From: Flavisolibacter ginsengisoli DSM 18119
GTDB lineage: Bacteria; Bacteroidota; Bacteroidia; Chitinophagales; Chitinophagaceae
DNA: 64,000 nt
NCBI RefSeq assembly: GCF_900129295.1
Contig: NZ_FQUU01000006.1
Coordinates: forward strand, 62,001-126,000
Direction: 5' to 3'
Every line of letters starts with the position of its first letter. Position 1 is the stretch's first letter. The notes beneath the pieces were generated by a model. It was not told the DNA's origin. It ran no database searches and worked only from the letters and a program-made list of their open reading frames with translations. Shown piece by piece: positions 36,979 to 45,806 of this stretch. Position numbers and translations under genes: made by a program.

Positions 36979-37893
36979 ATGAGCGCACCAAAACAAAATA
37001 AAGATGCTTTAGGAAAAGGGATAAGATCTCTTTTACAAAGTATTGATTCAGATCTAAAAAACACTTCTGGTCAGCTAAAACCTCAGGCCGTAGAAGCAGC
37101 CACGGGGATTATGCGCCTTCCTCTGGAAAATATTGAAACAAATCCTAAACAACCCAGAAAAGATTTTGATGAGGTAGCATTACAGGAATTGGCTCAGTCA
37201 ATAAGGCTTCATGATATTATTCAACCAGTAACTGTTTCCAAATTACATGGTAATAAATACCGTCTTATCTCTGGGGAAAGAAGACTTAGAGCAGCAAAAC
37301 TTGCTGGTTTAAAAGATATTCCCGCTTATATACGTCTTGCTAATGACCAGGAATTACTTGAATTAGCACTATTAGAAAATCTTCAAAGAGAAGATTTAAA
37401 TGCTATGGAAGTAGCTCTTAGTTATAAGAGAATGATGGAAGAATTATCACACACCCAAGAAGAAGTTGCTGAAAGAATGGGAAAAGACAGGAGTACTGTC
37501 ACTAATTACTTACGTCTTTTAAAGCTTCCTCCTGACATACAGGTTGCTGTTCGCAATGGAGAAATCAGTATGGGGCATGCCCGTGCTTTGATTAATGTTG
37601 ATACAATAGATAAACAATTATACATTTTTGATGAGATCAAATCAAAAGATTTATCCGTAAGACAAACAGAAAATCTAGTCAGGGCTTTATATAAAGAAAA
37701 AGAGGGTAAGAAACCAACAGTTAATTCACTACCAGATGGCTATAAAAAAGTTGAAGATAAACTTGCTTCTCATTTTAGCACACGTGTTAAAATGAAGCAT
37801 AGTAAAAATGGTAGTGGGCAAATAACTTTTGATTATTACTCATTAGAAGAATTAAACAAGTTATTAGATCAAATGAATGTAAGCATTGATTAA
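36979..37893 (+). CDS. parB: Chromosome-partitioning protein ParB
   Basis: The 304-residue protein has the ParB/Spo0J CTPase domain (LPLENIETNPKQPRKDFDE, GERRLRAAKLAGLKDIPAYI, ENLQREDLNAMEVALSYK) and a central helix-turn-helix (TQEEVAERMGKDRSTVTNYLRLLKLP, GHARAL). A C-terminal dimerisation domain follows. It clamps on parS and is handled by ParA. The 160-base gap from parA has no gene or clear signal. Its stop overlaps the TTG of the DUF5683 gene. Confidence 0.95.
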   Translation: MSAPKQNKDALGKGIRSLLQSIDSDLKNTSGQLKPQAVEAATGIMRLPLENIETNPKQPRKDFDEVALQELAQSIRLHDIIQPVTVSKLHGNKYRLISGERRLRAAKLAGLKDIPAYIRLANDQELLELALLENLQREDLNAMEVALSYKRMMEELSHTQEEVAERMGKDRSTVTNYLRLLKLPPDIQVAVRNGEISMGHARALINVDTIDKQLYIFDEIKSKDLSVRQTENLVRALYKEKEGKKPTVNSLPDGYKKVEDKLASHFSTRVKMKHSKNGSGQITFDYYSLEELNKLLDQMNVSID

Positions 37894-38575
37894 CCAAGCC
37901 TATAAAGTAAAAACTATCTTTATTGCAATACTTTTATTGCAATGTTTATTTAGCTATGCCCAGGTTGACACTGTAAAGTCTGTTACATTTGATTCAACCA
38001 AGCCTCGCATTCTTATTGACTCATTACCTAAACTAGACAGTCCTACTGTTGCTAATAAGCCTACTGTAGATTCAATACTTAAACTTCATTCACCCAAAAA
38101 AGCAGCTATTCGTTCAGCTATCATACCTGGATGGGGGCAATTTTATAATAAGAAATATTGGAAGATTCCCATTGTTTATGCTGCCTTAGGATTATCGGGT
38201 AGCGTTTTTGTTTTTAATTTACAAAACTATAGAGAACTGCGTTTTGCCTATAAGGCAAAATTTGAGGCTCAGCCTAAGAGCAGCTCAACTGGTCAAACAA
38301 TTCCTGGGGACTCAACCAACTATTTTAAAATAAAACCTGAATTAGTACCCCTTGATATTAATGCATTGAGAACTTACCGGGATGAATATAGGAGAAACAT
38401 TGATTACTCAGCCCTGGTATTTATTCTTTTGTGGGGCTTGAATGTAGTTGATGCAACAGTTGATGCTCATTTAAAAGCATTTGATGTGAGCCCTGACCTC
38501 AGTTTTCATATGAAATTTGGGCATAGCCAATTTGCAGGCACCACAGGTTTAAGCTTTATACTTGCATTTCATTGA
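37886..38575 (+). CDS. DUF5683 domain membrane protein
   Basis: The 229-residue protein starts at TTG 37886, eight bases inside parB. A hydrophobic segment near residues 9-25 ends in YAQVD, a signal peptide. The DUF5683 core contains KAAIRSAIIPGWGQFYNKKYWKIPIVYAALGLSGSVFVFN and a second helix VFILLWGLNVVDATVDAHL. The family is restricted to Bacteroidota and often lies by parAB and dapB, as here; the role is unknown. Confidence 0.88.
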   Translation: MINQAYKVKTIFIAILLLQCLFSYAQVDTVKSVTFDSTKPRILIDSLPKLDSPTVANKPTVDSILKLHSPKKAAIRSAIIPGWGQFYNKKYWKIPIVYAALGLSGSVFVFNLQNYRELRFAYKAKFEAQPKSSSTGQTIPGDSTNYFKIKPELVPLDINALRTYRDEYRRNIDYSALVFILLWGLNVVDATVDAHLKAFDVSPDLSFHMKFGHSQFAGTTGLSFILAFH

Positions 38576-38610
38576 CAAGAATTTGTTGATTTAATTATAG
38601 AAAATAACTT

Positions 38611-39333
38611 ATGAAAATTGCACTGATAGGATATGGCAAAATGGGTCAATTGATTGAAAAACTGGCAATGGGAAGAGGGCATGAAATTGTGGTAAAAATC
38701 CATATCGACAATACAGAAGAATTTACAAGACCTAATCTACAAAAAGCCAATGTAGCTATAGAATTTACAGGTCCCGATAGCGCTTTTGAAAATATTAAAA
38801 GATGCATTGATTATAACTTACCGGTTGTAAGCGGATCTACAGGGTGGAATGAAAACCTAGAATCTATCAGGGCCTATTGTAAAGAAAAAAATGGATCATT
38901 TCTTCACGCCAGCAACTTTAGTATTGGTGTTAATATCTTCTTTGAAGTTAACAAATACCTTGCAAAATTAATGGCTTCACATAATCAAGAATATGATGTT
39001 TCGTTAAAGGAGATACATCATACGCAAAAGAAGGATTCACCAAGCGGCACTGCTGTTACTTTAGCTGAACAAGTCCTTGAAATTTTTAAAACAAAGAAAA
39101 ATTGGGTAAAGGGATATTCATCCAATCGGGAAGATTTATCAATTATAAGTGAACGAATTGATCCAGCCCCAGGAACTCACCAGGTAAAATATAGCTCTGG
39201 AATTGATGATATTGAGATAATTCATACAGCCCATAATAGAGGAGGATTTGCCTTAGGAGCTATCCAGGCAGCTGAATATATCCATGACAAAAAAGGAATA
39301 TTTACTATGCAAGATGTTTTGCAAATAAAATAA
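38611..39333 (+). CDS. dapB: 4-hydroxy-tetrahydrodipicolinate reductase
   Basis: The 240-residue NAD(P)H enzyme acts in the lysine and meso-diaminopimelate pathway. The nucleotide loop is IGYGKMGQLIEKLA (normally G.G.MG). The catalytic signature is EIHHTQKKDSPSGTAVTLAE, with the paired His and the KxxPSGTA lysine, and a C-terminal HTAHNRGGFALGAIQAAEY. It is the shorter form usual in Bacteroidota. It is the last gene of the MBL-parA-parB-DUF5683-dapB group and meets a minus-strand gene head to head. Confidence 0.94.
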   Translation: MKIALIGYGKMGQLIEKLAMGRGHEIVVKIHIDNTEEFTRPNLQKANVAIEFTGPDSAFENIKRCIDYNLPVVSGSTGWNENLESIRAYCKEKNGSFLHASNFSIGVNIFFEVNKYLAKLMASHNQEYDVSLKEIHHTQKKDSPSGTAVTLAEQVLEIFKTKKNWVKGYSSNREDLSIISERIDPAPGTHQVKYSSGIDDIEIIHTAHNRGGFALGAIQAAEYIHDKKGIFTMQDVLQIK

Positions 39334-39344
39334 CTACACCCTTT

Positions 39345-40289
39345 TTAAGATTTTAAGTTAGTTAGCATATCAATTGTCATAGCTGAAAGGTCAAATTTTG
39401 GATTCCATCCCCAATCATTTCTTGCTACATTGTCATCTATACTGCCAGGCCAGCTATTAGCAATTGTCTGCCTGTAATCTGGTTCATAATTTATTGTAAA
39501 TTCAGGAATATGTTTTTTTATCTCCGCAGCAATATTTTCGGGGGAAAAGCTCATTGCGGAAATATTATAGGACGTTCTTGTTTTTATTTTTTCACTTGGG
39601 GCTTCCATTAACTCAATCGTGGCTCTTATAGCATCTGGCATATACATCATAGGAAGAAAAGTATCTTTCTGCAGGAAACAATCATAATGTTTATTCTCTA
39701 TTGCTTCATGAAAGATCTCGATTGCGTAATCTGTGGTCCCTCCTCCAGGAGCTGACTTGTATGATATCAACCCTGGATACCGAAGGCTCCTGACATCAAC
39801 ACCATATTTATTAAAAAAGTAATTACACCAAAATTCCCCAGCATATTTGGATATGCCATAAACAGTAGTGGGTTCTATGATGGTACGTTGGGGACAGTCA
39901 TTCTTGGGAGATGTAGGGCCAAATACAGCAATTGAACTTGGCCAGTATACTTTTGATAACTTTTCTTCACGGGCTATATCCAACACATTTAAAAGGCCTT
40001 GCATATTCAAATGCCAGGCAAGGTTTGGATTCTTTTCGCCCGTTGCAGAAAGAATAGCTGCGAGTAAATAAATTTGGGTAATACCCTGACGAATTACCTG
40101 CACATGAAGCATTTCTTTATTCATTACATCAAGGCTTACATATGGCCCGGTGCCTTGTAACAATTCATTTTGTTCTCTTAAGTCTGAGGCTACTACATTT
40201 CCAGCACCATATATTTTCCTTAATGCCAATGTAAGCTCTACCCCTATCTGACCTGATGCACCTATAACAAGTATCTTTTCCTGTTTCAT
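39345..40289 (-). CDS. NAD-dependent epimerase/dehydratase, L-threonine 3-dehydrogenase-like
   Basis: The 314-residue SDR-extended protein has the nucleotide loop VIGASGQIGVEL and the catalytic triad in SSIAVFGPTSP with YGISKYAGE. The match to the short-chain-type L-threonine 3-dehydrogenases known from Flavobacterium rests on the QIGVELTLALRKIYG start, the absence of sugar-epimerase motifs and WPGSIDDNVARNDWGWNPKFDL near the C-terminus. It would oxidise threonine to 2-amino-3-oxobutanoate. An in-frame TTG at 40310 is rejected in favour of ATG 40289, which places MKQEKILVIGASG at the N-terminus. Confidence 0.8.
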   Translation of the reverse strand: MKQEKILVIGASGQIGVELTLALRKIYGAGNVVASDLREQNELLQGTGPYVSLDVMNKEMLHVQVIRQGITQIYLLAAILSATGEKNPNLAWHLNMQGLLNVLDIAREEKLSKVYWPSSIAVFGPTSPKNDCPQRTIIEPTTVYGISKYAGEFWCNYFFNKYGVDVRSLRYPGLISYKSAPGGGTTDYAIEIFHEAIENKHYDCFLQKDTFLPMMYMPDAIRATIELMEAPSEKIKTRTSYNISAMSFSPENIAAEIKKHIPEFTINYEPDYRQTIANSWPGSIDDNVARNDWGWNPKFDLSAMTIDMLTNLKS

Positions 40290-40397
40290 GGCAATTAAAA
40301 TTGGGAGCAAATATAAGTTAGACAGATGTCATCAATAAACATCCTAATGAGAATCTATGGCTCAAAAGAATTAGCTAACTAACAATAAACTATGGAT

Positions 40398-40405
40398 TAT
40401 TTTTG
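40398..40405 (+). promoter_or_regulatory. -7 element placing kdsA mRNA start at its ATG
   Basis: TATTTTTG matches TAnnTTTG and ends six bases before the kdsA ATG. If it is used, transcription would start at or next to the ATG and the mRNA would be leaderless. The -33 element is weak (TTAG at 40371). Confidence 0.4.
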
Positions 40406-40410
40406 CAACC

Positions 40411-41235
40411 ATGGTTAAATTTTTGGCGGACACCTTTTCTTCCCAAGTTTATAACAAGGACGCATTTTTTCTTATTGCAGGCCCCTGTGTTGTTGAAAGT
40501 GAAAACCTGGTTTTTGAGGTTGCAGAGAAAGTAGCTGAGATATGCAAGAAGCTTCAAATTCCATTAATATTTAAGGCGTCTTACCGCAAAGCCAATAGAA
40601 CAAGTTTATCCTCTTTTACAGGTCTTGGTGATGAAGTTGGATTGGACATAATCCGTAAGGCTGGGGAAAAATATAGTTTGCCAACCACTACTGATATTCA
40701 TACCGAACATGAAGCTTTATTAGCGGCAAAATATGTGGATATACTTCAAATCCCTGCATTTTTGTGCCGTCAAACAGACTTATTAGTCGCTGCAGGAAAT
40801 ACAGGAAAAATCGTAAATGTAAAAAAAGGTCAGTTTGTTAGTGGGGAATCAATGAAATTTGCTGTCGAAAAAATAAAGGCAACCGGGAACCAAAAAATAA
40901 TGCTAACTGAGCGAGGAACTACATTTGGTTACCAGGATCTCGTTGTTGATTATCGTAATATTCCAATAATGCAACAATTTGATGCTCCGGTAATTATGGA
41001 TTGTACCCATAGTTTGCAACAACCAAATCAGGTTACTGGCGTAACAGGTGGTAACCCTAAATTAATTGGCACAATCGCAAGTGCTGCTATTGCAGCAGGT
41101 GCAGATGGGCTGTTTATTGAAACACATCCTGATCCTTCATGTGCGAAAAGTGATGGGGCAAATATGCTAAGACTGGATCTTTTAGAGGAATTATTAATAA
41201 AGTTGATAAAAATCAGGAAAGCGGTCAAAGAATAA
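40411..41235 (+). CDS. kdsA: 3-deoxy-8-phosphooctulonate synthase
   Basis: The 274-residue enzyme joins phosphoenolpyruvate and arabinose 5-phosphate to make Kdo-8-phosphate for lipopolysaccharide. Family blocks are FLIAGPCVVESENL, FKASYRKANRTS, TTTDIHTEHEALLAAKYVDILQIPAFLCRQTDLL, and CTHSLQQPNQVTGVTGG. No later Met fits the N-terminus, so ATG 40411 stands even though a promoter element lies close to it. The DIL.IPAFLCRQT sequence separates it from DAHP synthases. Confidence 0.95.
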   Translation: MVKFLADTFSSQVYNKDAFFLIAGPCVVESENLVFEVAEKVAEICKKLQIPLIFKASYRKANRTSLSSFTGLGDEVGLDIIRKAGEKYSLPTTTDIHTEHEALLAAKYVDILQIPAFLCRQTDLLVAAGNTGKIVNVKKGQFVSGESMKFAVEKIKATGNQKIMLTERGTTFGYQDLVVDYRNIPIMQQFDAPVIMDCTHSLQQPNQVTGVTGGNPKLIGTIASAAIAAGADGLFIETHPDPSCAKSDGANMLRLDLLEELLIKLIKIRKAVKE

Positions 41236-41347
41236 AAATCACAGGTAAAATTCCTTTTTTAGACGTTAAAGTAAGGAAGATACCCTATGCGTTTCAATTG
41301 AGAAACTTAAAAAAATGTGTAGCATATACACACTAAATACAAAACCT

Positions 41348-41355
41348 TATTTTTG
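41348..41355 (+). promoter_or_regulatory. -7 promoter element upstream of pfkA
   Basis: TATTTTTG matches TAnnTTTG and is 57 bases upstream of the pfkA ATG. A good -33 TTG at normal spacing is not present, so this is a weak call. Confidence 0.35.
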
Positions 41356-41412
41356 AGGTTTATTGAATGAGATTACATATTAATAATCTCAATAGAAATA
41401 AGGATAAAGAAA

Positions 41413-42396
41413 ATGGCAAAAAAAGTTAGCCGAATAGGTGTTTTAACCTCAGGCGGTGATTCTCCGGGGATGAATGCAGCCATCAGGGCGGTAGTTCGTA
41501 CGGGAATCTACAATGGACTGGAAGTATATGGTATCATGAGAGGCTACCAGGGTCTTATAGAAGATGATATCTACAAAATGGAAGGAAGGTCAGTTGCTAA
41601 TATCATTCAAAGAGGAGGCACCATTCTGAAAACTGCTCGATGCAAAATATTTCACACTGCGGAAGGAAGGAGAAAAGCTTATGAAATTTTGCAACGTAGA
41701 GGTATTGATGGATTAGTTATTATAGGAGGAGATGGATCCTTTCGGGGTGCCGTAGAGTTTAGTAAAGAATTCGATATACCATGCATAGGTATTGCTGGTA
41801 CAATTGATAAGGATATTGCCGGGACAGACTTTACAATTGGTTTCGATACTGCAGTCAATACTGCAGTAGAGGCAATTGATAAAATCAGGGATACTGCAGA
41901 TGCCCATGACCGCCTGTTTATTATAGAAGTAATGGGTAGAGATGCTGGTTATATTGCCTTACACAGCGGAATTGCCACAGGAGCTGAAAACATACTGATC
42001 CCAGAGCAGAAAACTGATATTGAAGATGTCATCGCTTCCCTTCAGGAAAAAGAAAGAAGAAAAAAATTAGTGAATCTTATAGTAGTAGCTGAAGGTGACG
42101 AGTTTGGCGGGGCAAATGAAGTTGCGAAAGCAGTTAAAGAAAGGTTACCACAAACAGAAACAAGGGTTTGTATACTTGGTCATATTCAAAGAGGTGGAGC
42201 ACCTACTTGCCTGGACCGGTTGATTGCGAGCAGAATGGGTTATCATGCAGTTGAATCTTTAATTGAAGGTCGACATAATGTATTTGTTGGTATTCAGAAC
42301 AATAAGATGAACTATGTGCCTTTGGACAAGGTCCACAAAAAAAAGAGCACCATTAGCGATGAATGGATGAAGATTGTTAAGATACTTGCTAGTTGA
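41413..42396 (+). CDS. pfkA: ATP-dependent 6-phosphofructokinase
   Basis: The 327-residue glycolytic enzyme phosphorylates fructose 6-phosphate. Motifs are LTSGGDSPGMNAAIRAVVR (ATP site near residue 10), GGDGSFRGA, GTIDKDIAGTDFTIGFDTA with the catalytic Asp, MGRDAGYIAL, and GHIQRGGAPTCLDRL. The Gly in GGDG at the ATP site suggests ATP rather than pyrophosphate as donor. It is followed 107 bases later by pyruvate kinase, pairing the two committed steps of glycolysis. Confidence 0.96.
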   Translation: MAKKVSRIGVLTSGGDSPGMNAAIRAVVRTGIYNGLEVYGIMRGYQGLIEDDIYKMEGRSVANIIQRGGTILKTARCKIFHTAEGRRKAYEILQRRGIDGLVIIGGDGSFRGAVEFSKEFDIPCIGIAGTIDKDIAGTDFTIGFDTAVNTAVEAIDKIRDTADAHDRLFIIEVMGRDAGYIALHSGIATGAENILIPEQKTDIEDVIASLQEKERRKKLVNLIVVAEGDEFGGANEVAKAVKERLPQTETRVCILGHIQRGGAPTCLDRLIASRMGYHAVESLIEGRHNVFVGIQNNKMNYVPLDKVHKKKSTISDEWMKIVKILAS

Positions 42397-42503
42397 TCTA
42401 ATTAAGTATATAGTTCTTTTGTTCAAAAAAGTAAAGTATTTGAACCATAATTGATGTAATTCTATTCAATAACAAGTAAACTGCCTGTTTGGGTTAGTAA
42501 AAT

Positions 42504-43994
42504 ATGAGCAAAAACGTCGACAAGTATTTTCATAAGCAAATGGATAAGACCGCTGGGCTGGAACACTCCTACCATCGGACTAAGATTGTAGCCACTGTTG
42601 GACCAGCCTGTGACACCTATGATAAACTCTTAGACCTGGTAAAATGTGGTGTCAATGTATTCCGTTTAAACTTTTCTCATGGTTCACATGAAGATAAAAA
42701 ACAGATTATTGAATATATAAGGCAGATCAATGATAGAGAGCCTTACAATATTGCAATCCTGGGTGACCTACAAGGACCTAAGTTGCGCGTAGGGGAAATG
42801 GAAAATGGTGGTATAGATGTTCAGCCGGGAGATATTCTGACATTCACCAATGAAAAATTGGTAGGTAATAAAGAAAGGATCTATGTTTCCTATCCTAATC
42901 TGCATGCTGATGTAAGGGTTGGTAATAAAATATTGATCGATGATGGAAAACTAGAAGTCCAGGTTAAAAAAATTCTAAAGAACAATGATGTCCAGGTTGA
43001 AGTAACAATGGGCGGATTACTTTCTTCCAAAAAGGGTGTAAATCTTCCGGATACCAAGATTTCTCTTCCCGCACTTACAGACAAAGACCTGGTAGACCTT
43101 GAATTTATCATAGAACAACAATTGGACTGGGTGGCGCTTTCGTTCGTCAGAAGTGTGAGGGACATTACCTTACTTCGTTATAAACTTGATGAAAAGAAAA
43201 GCAAAACCAAGATCATTGCAAAAATTGAAAAACCGGAAGCGCTTAATAATTTAAGAGATATAATAGTAGAAAGTGATGCTATTATGATCGCACGGGGTGA
43301 TCTTGGGGTAGAATTACCAATTGAACAAATTCCATTAATTCAAAGAAACATCATTAGGAAATCACTCCACAGGGCAAAACCTGTAATTGTAGCTACCCAA
43401 ATGATGGAAAGCATGATTGACAGAAGCAAACCCAACAGAAGTGAGATAACTGACGTTGCAAATGCAGTTTTGGAAGGCGCAGATGCGGTTATGCTTAGTG
43501 GCGAAACTGCCACTGGGCAACATCCTAAATTGGTTGTTGAAACAATGCGCAAGATTATAATGGAAGTTGAAAGAACTGAATATAGGTATAACCTTGAAGA
43601 AGTGTTAACTCCTCAACCCCACTCTCCTTCTTTCTTAAGTGATGCTATTTGTTACAATGCGTGCAAACTTTCACAAGATGTACAATCAGATGCGCTTATT
43701 GGAATGACTCAGAGTGGCTATACTGCTTTTATGCTGAGCAGTTATAGACCTAAAGCACCTTTATTTATATTTACTAAGGAGCGCTCACTTGTTAATCAAT
43801 TAAGCCTTAGCTGGGGCGTTAGAGCCTTCCATTACGGTGAAGAAGAAAGCCTTGATGACATTATTTTTGATCAAATAGATATTTTAAAAGAAAGAGCGTT
43901 TCTGAAAAGCGGTGACATTGTTGTAAATACTGGCAGCACACCTGTTCATTTACATTTACCTACTAATATTGTCAAGATAACTAAGGTTGAATAA
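42504..43994 (+). CDS. pyk: Pyruvate kinase
   Basis: The 496-residue enzyme makes pyruvate and ATP from phosphoenolpyruvate. Motifs are KIVATVGPACDTYDKLLDL, NFSHGSHED, LGDLQGPKLRVG, KIIAKIEKPEAL (the Lys-Glu active-site block), MIARGDLGVELP, and VIVATQMMESMI. The N-terminal 25 residues precede the usual start but contain no better Met at the family boundary than 42504. The C-terminal allosteric domain is complete. A strong terminator follows at 44010. Confidence 0.96.
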   Translation: MSKNVDKYFHKQMDKTAGLEHSYHRTKIVATVGPACDTYDKLLDLVKCGVNVFRLNFSHGSHEDKKQIIEYIRQINDREPYNIAILGDLQGPKLRVGEMENGGIDVQPGDILTFTNEKLVGNKERIYVSYPNLHADVRVGNKILIDDGKLEVQVKKILKNNDVQVEVTMGGLLSSKKGVNLPDTKISLPALTDKDLVDLEFIIEQQLDWVALSFVRSVRDITLLRYKLDEKKSKTKIIAKIEKPEALNNLRDIIVESDAIMIARGDLGVELPIEQIPLIQRNIIRKSLHRAKPVIVATQMMESMIDRSKPNRSEITDVANAVLEGADAVMLSGETATGQHPKLVVETMRKIIMEVERTEYRYNLEEVLTPQPHSPSFLSDAICYNACKLSQDVQSDALIGMTQSGYTAFMLSSYRPKAPLFIFTKERSLVNQLSLSWGVRAFHYGEEESLDDIIFDQIDILKERAFLKSGDIVVNTGSTPVHLHLPTNIVKITKVE

Positions 43995-44009
43995 AAAAAA
44001 CTTAACTAT

Positions 44010-44048
44010 AAAAAAAGGCTTTGTCAACTTATGATAAAGCCTTTTTTT
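44010..44048 (+). terminator. Terminator after pyk
   Basis: A 13-bp stem (an AAAAAAAGGCTTT arm and its complement) with a 13-base loop ends in a run of T's. It starts 16 bases past the pyk stop. Confidence 0.85.
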
Positions 44049-44052
44049 TATA

Positions 44053-44299
44053 AATAGAAAGATAATTTACAGTAACTTATCTAGCAGGCCCATACATTTA
44101 ATTTTCTCCATAAAGGAAAAGGCAAATTATTCTTCCAGTTTTTTTTTAAAAATCATTGGAGATGATGTATTCCTCATTTCATCTATCATTCCTCATACAG
44201 CAAATAATTAGAACTGTGGAAATATCGTTACAAATAGTATTTAGATAGTAACAAATAACTTAAATAGTAAGTAGGTATAATATTAGCTCAGGTATTTGA
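44053..44299. other. Gene-free stretch between pyk and the beta-CASP gene
   Basis: AT-rich sequence after the pyk terminator. I see no ORF with protein-like composition, no RNA gene and no clear repeat. A promoter for the downstream MBL gene is expected near its end but no good TAnnTTTG match is visible. Confidence 0.5.
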
Positions 44300-45727
44300 A
44301 TGAATATAAAATTTCATGGCGCAGCCCGTACTGTGACAGGTTCCTGTCATTTACTAACATTAGATAATGGACTGAATGTTCTGCTCGATTGTGGAATGTT
44401 TCAAGGTATGGGTGTAGAAACAGATGATCTGAATGAAAAATTTGGATTTGATCCGTCATCAATTGATTTTTTACTGTTATCGCATGCACATATTGACCAT
44501 ACTGGTCTTATACCTAAATTGGTAAAAGAAGGATTTAAAGGTAAGATCGTTTGCACTCCTGCGACCAAAGATCTTACCGAAATTCTATTATATGATAGCG
44601 CAGAAATTCAAACATATGAGATAGAATACAAAAACAAAAAGAGATCATTAAGGAATTTGCCTCCGTATGAACCTCTTTTTACTTCTGAGCATGTTCAACT
44701 TTCTTTAAATCTTTTTGAAACAATAGACTATGATCAATTGACAGAATTAAGTGAAGGTTTGCAATTATTGTTCATTAATACCGGGCATTTAATAGGTAGT
44801 GCCGGCATTTATTTAAAAATAACTGAACAGGGTAAAGAAAACACCCTATTTTATTCAGGAGATATAGGAAGATACCGGTCCGTACTGCTAAAACCTCCAG
44901 CAGAATTCCCACAAGCTAACCATATAATAATGGAAAGTACATATGGGGATAAGCACCATGATATCAAATTTAATACAATCGAAAAGTTACACAAATGGAT
45001 AAAAAATATATGTATTGAAAATGGGGGGCAATTAATAATTCCAGCCTTTAGTGTAGGTAGAACACAGGAAGTGCTGTATGCATTAAACCAATTAAGTCTC
45101 GAAAAAAGACTTCCTGAAATTCCGTACTTTGTAGACAGTCCATTAAGTTCTAAAGCAACTGGTGTAATTAAAAAATATACAGATCAATTCAATGATCGTT
45201 TGCAACAAGTATTATCCATTGATGATGACCCTTTTGATTTTCCGGGGTTAAAATATATTGACAATGTCGAGGATAGTAAAAGATTAACGGAATCCACTTT
45301 GCCATGTGTTATTATATCAGCAAGTGGCACCGCGGATGCAGGTAGAGTACGCCATCATATCAATAGTTGTATTAGTAAAGAAAATTGCGGTGTTTTGCTT
45401 GTTGGTTATTGCAGCCCTAATTCTTTAGGAGGACAACTATTAATTGGAACTAAAGAAGTTGAAATATTTAATGACCCATGTGCTGTTCTCTGTGAGGTAG
45501 GACAGATCAAAGGAATGAGCGCTCATGCAGATACAGACGACCTCCTAAAATTTATCAGTTGTCAGGATCCAGAACAAGTAAAGTCTATATACCTGGTTCA
45601 TGGAGAATACAGTGTACAACAAGCATTTGCTAAACGCTTACAATTAAAGGGCTATAAAAATGTAGAAATACCCGGTCAACACCAGTCATATATTATAGTA
45701 TCAAATCTGATAGCTAAAAGGGCCTAA
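44300..45727 (+). CDS. MBL-fold beta-CASP exonuclease-like protein
   Basis: The 475-residue protein has a metallo-beta-lactamase N-terminal half (HGAARTVTGSCHLL, LSHAHIDHTGLIPKL, NTGHLIGSAGIYL, YSGDIGRY), the beta-CASP insertion (IPAFSVGRTQEVLY near residue 250) and the RNA-metabolising C-terminal motif (GMSAHADTDDLLKFI, IYLVHGE). This is the CPSF-like group (YSH1/YpdK type) of nucleases acting on RNA. A cytoplasmic role in RNA processing is likely; the substrate is unknown. Confidence 0.9.
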   Translation: MNIKFHGAARTVTGSCHLLTLDNGLNVLLDCGMFQGMGVETDDLNEKFGFDPSSIDFLLLSHAHIDHTGLIPKLVKEGFKGKIVCTPATKDLTEILLYDSAEIQTYEIEYKNKKRSLRNLPPYEPLFTSEHVQLSLNLFETIDYDQLTELSEGLQLLFINTGHLIGSAGIYLKITEQGKENTLFYSGDIGRYRSVLLKPPAEFPQANHIIMESTYGDKHHDIKFNTIEKLHKWIKNICIENGGQLIIPAFSVGRTQEVLYALNQLSLEKRLPEIPYFVDSPLSSKATGVIKKYTDQFNDRLQQVLSIDDDPFDFPGLKYIDNVEDSKRLTESTLPCVIISASGTADAGRVRHHINSCISKENCGVLLVGYCSPNSLGGQLLIGTKEVEIFNDPCAVLCEVGQIKGMSAHADTDDLLKFISCQDPEQVKSIYLVHGEYSVQQAFAKRLQLKGYKNVEIPGQHQSYIIVSNLIAKRA

Positions 45728-45806
45728 GTCAGGGTTACGCAATCTTCAATGATAATTAATGAATCCGATTACAAAAATTGCTTCATTAAATAATTATTAC
45801 TATAAT

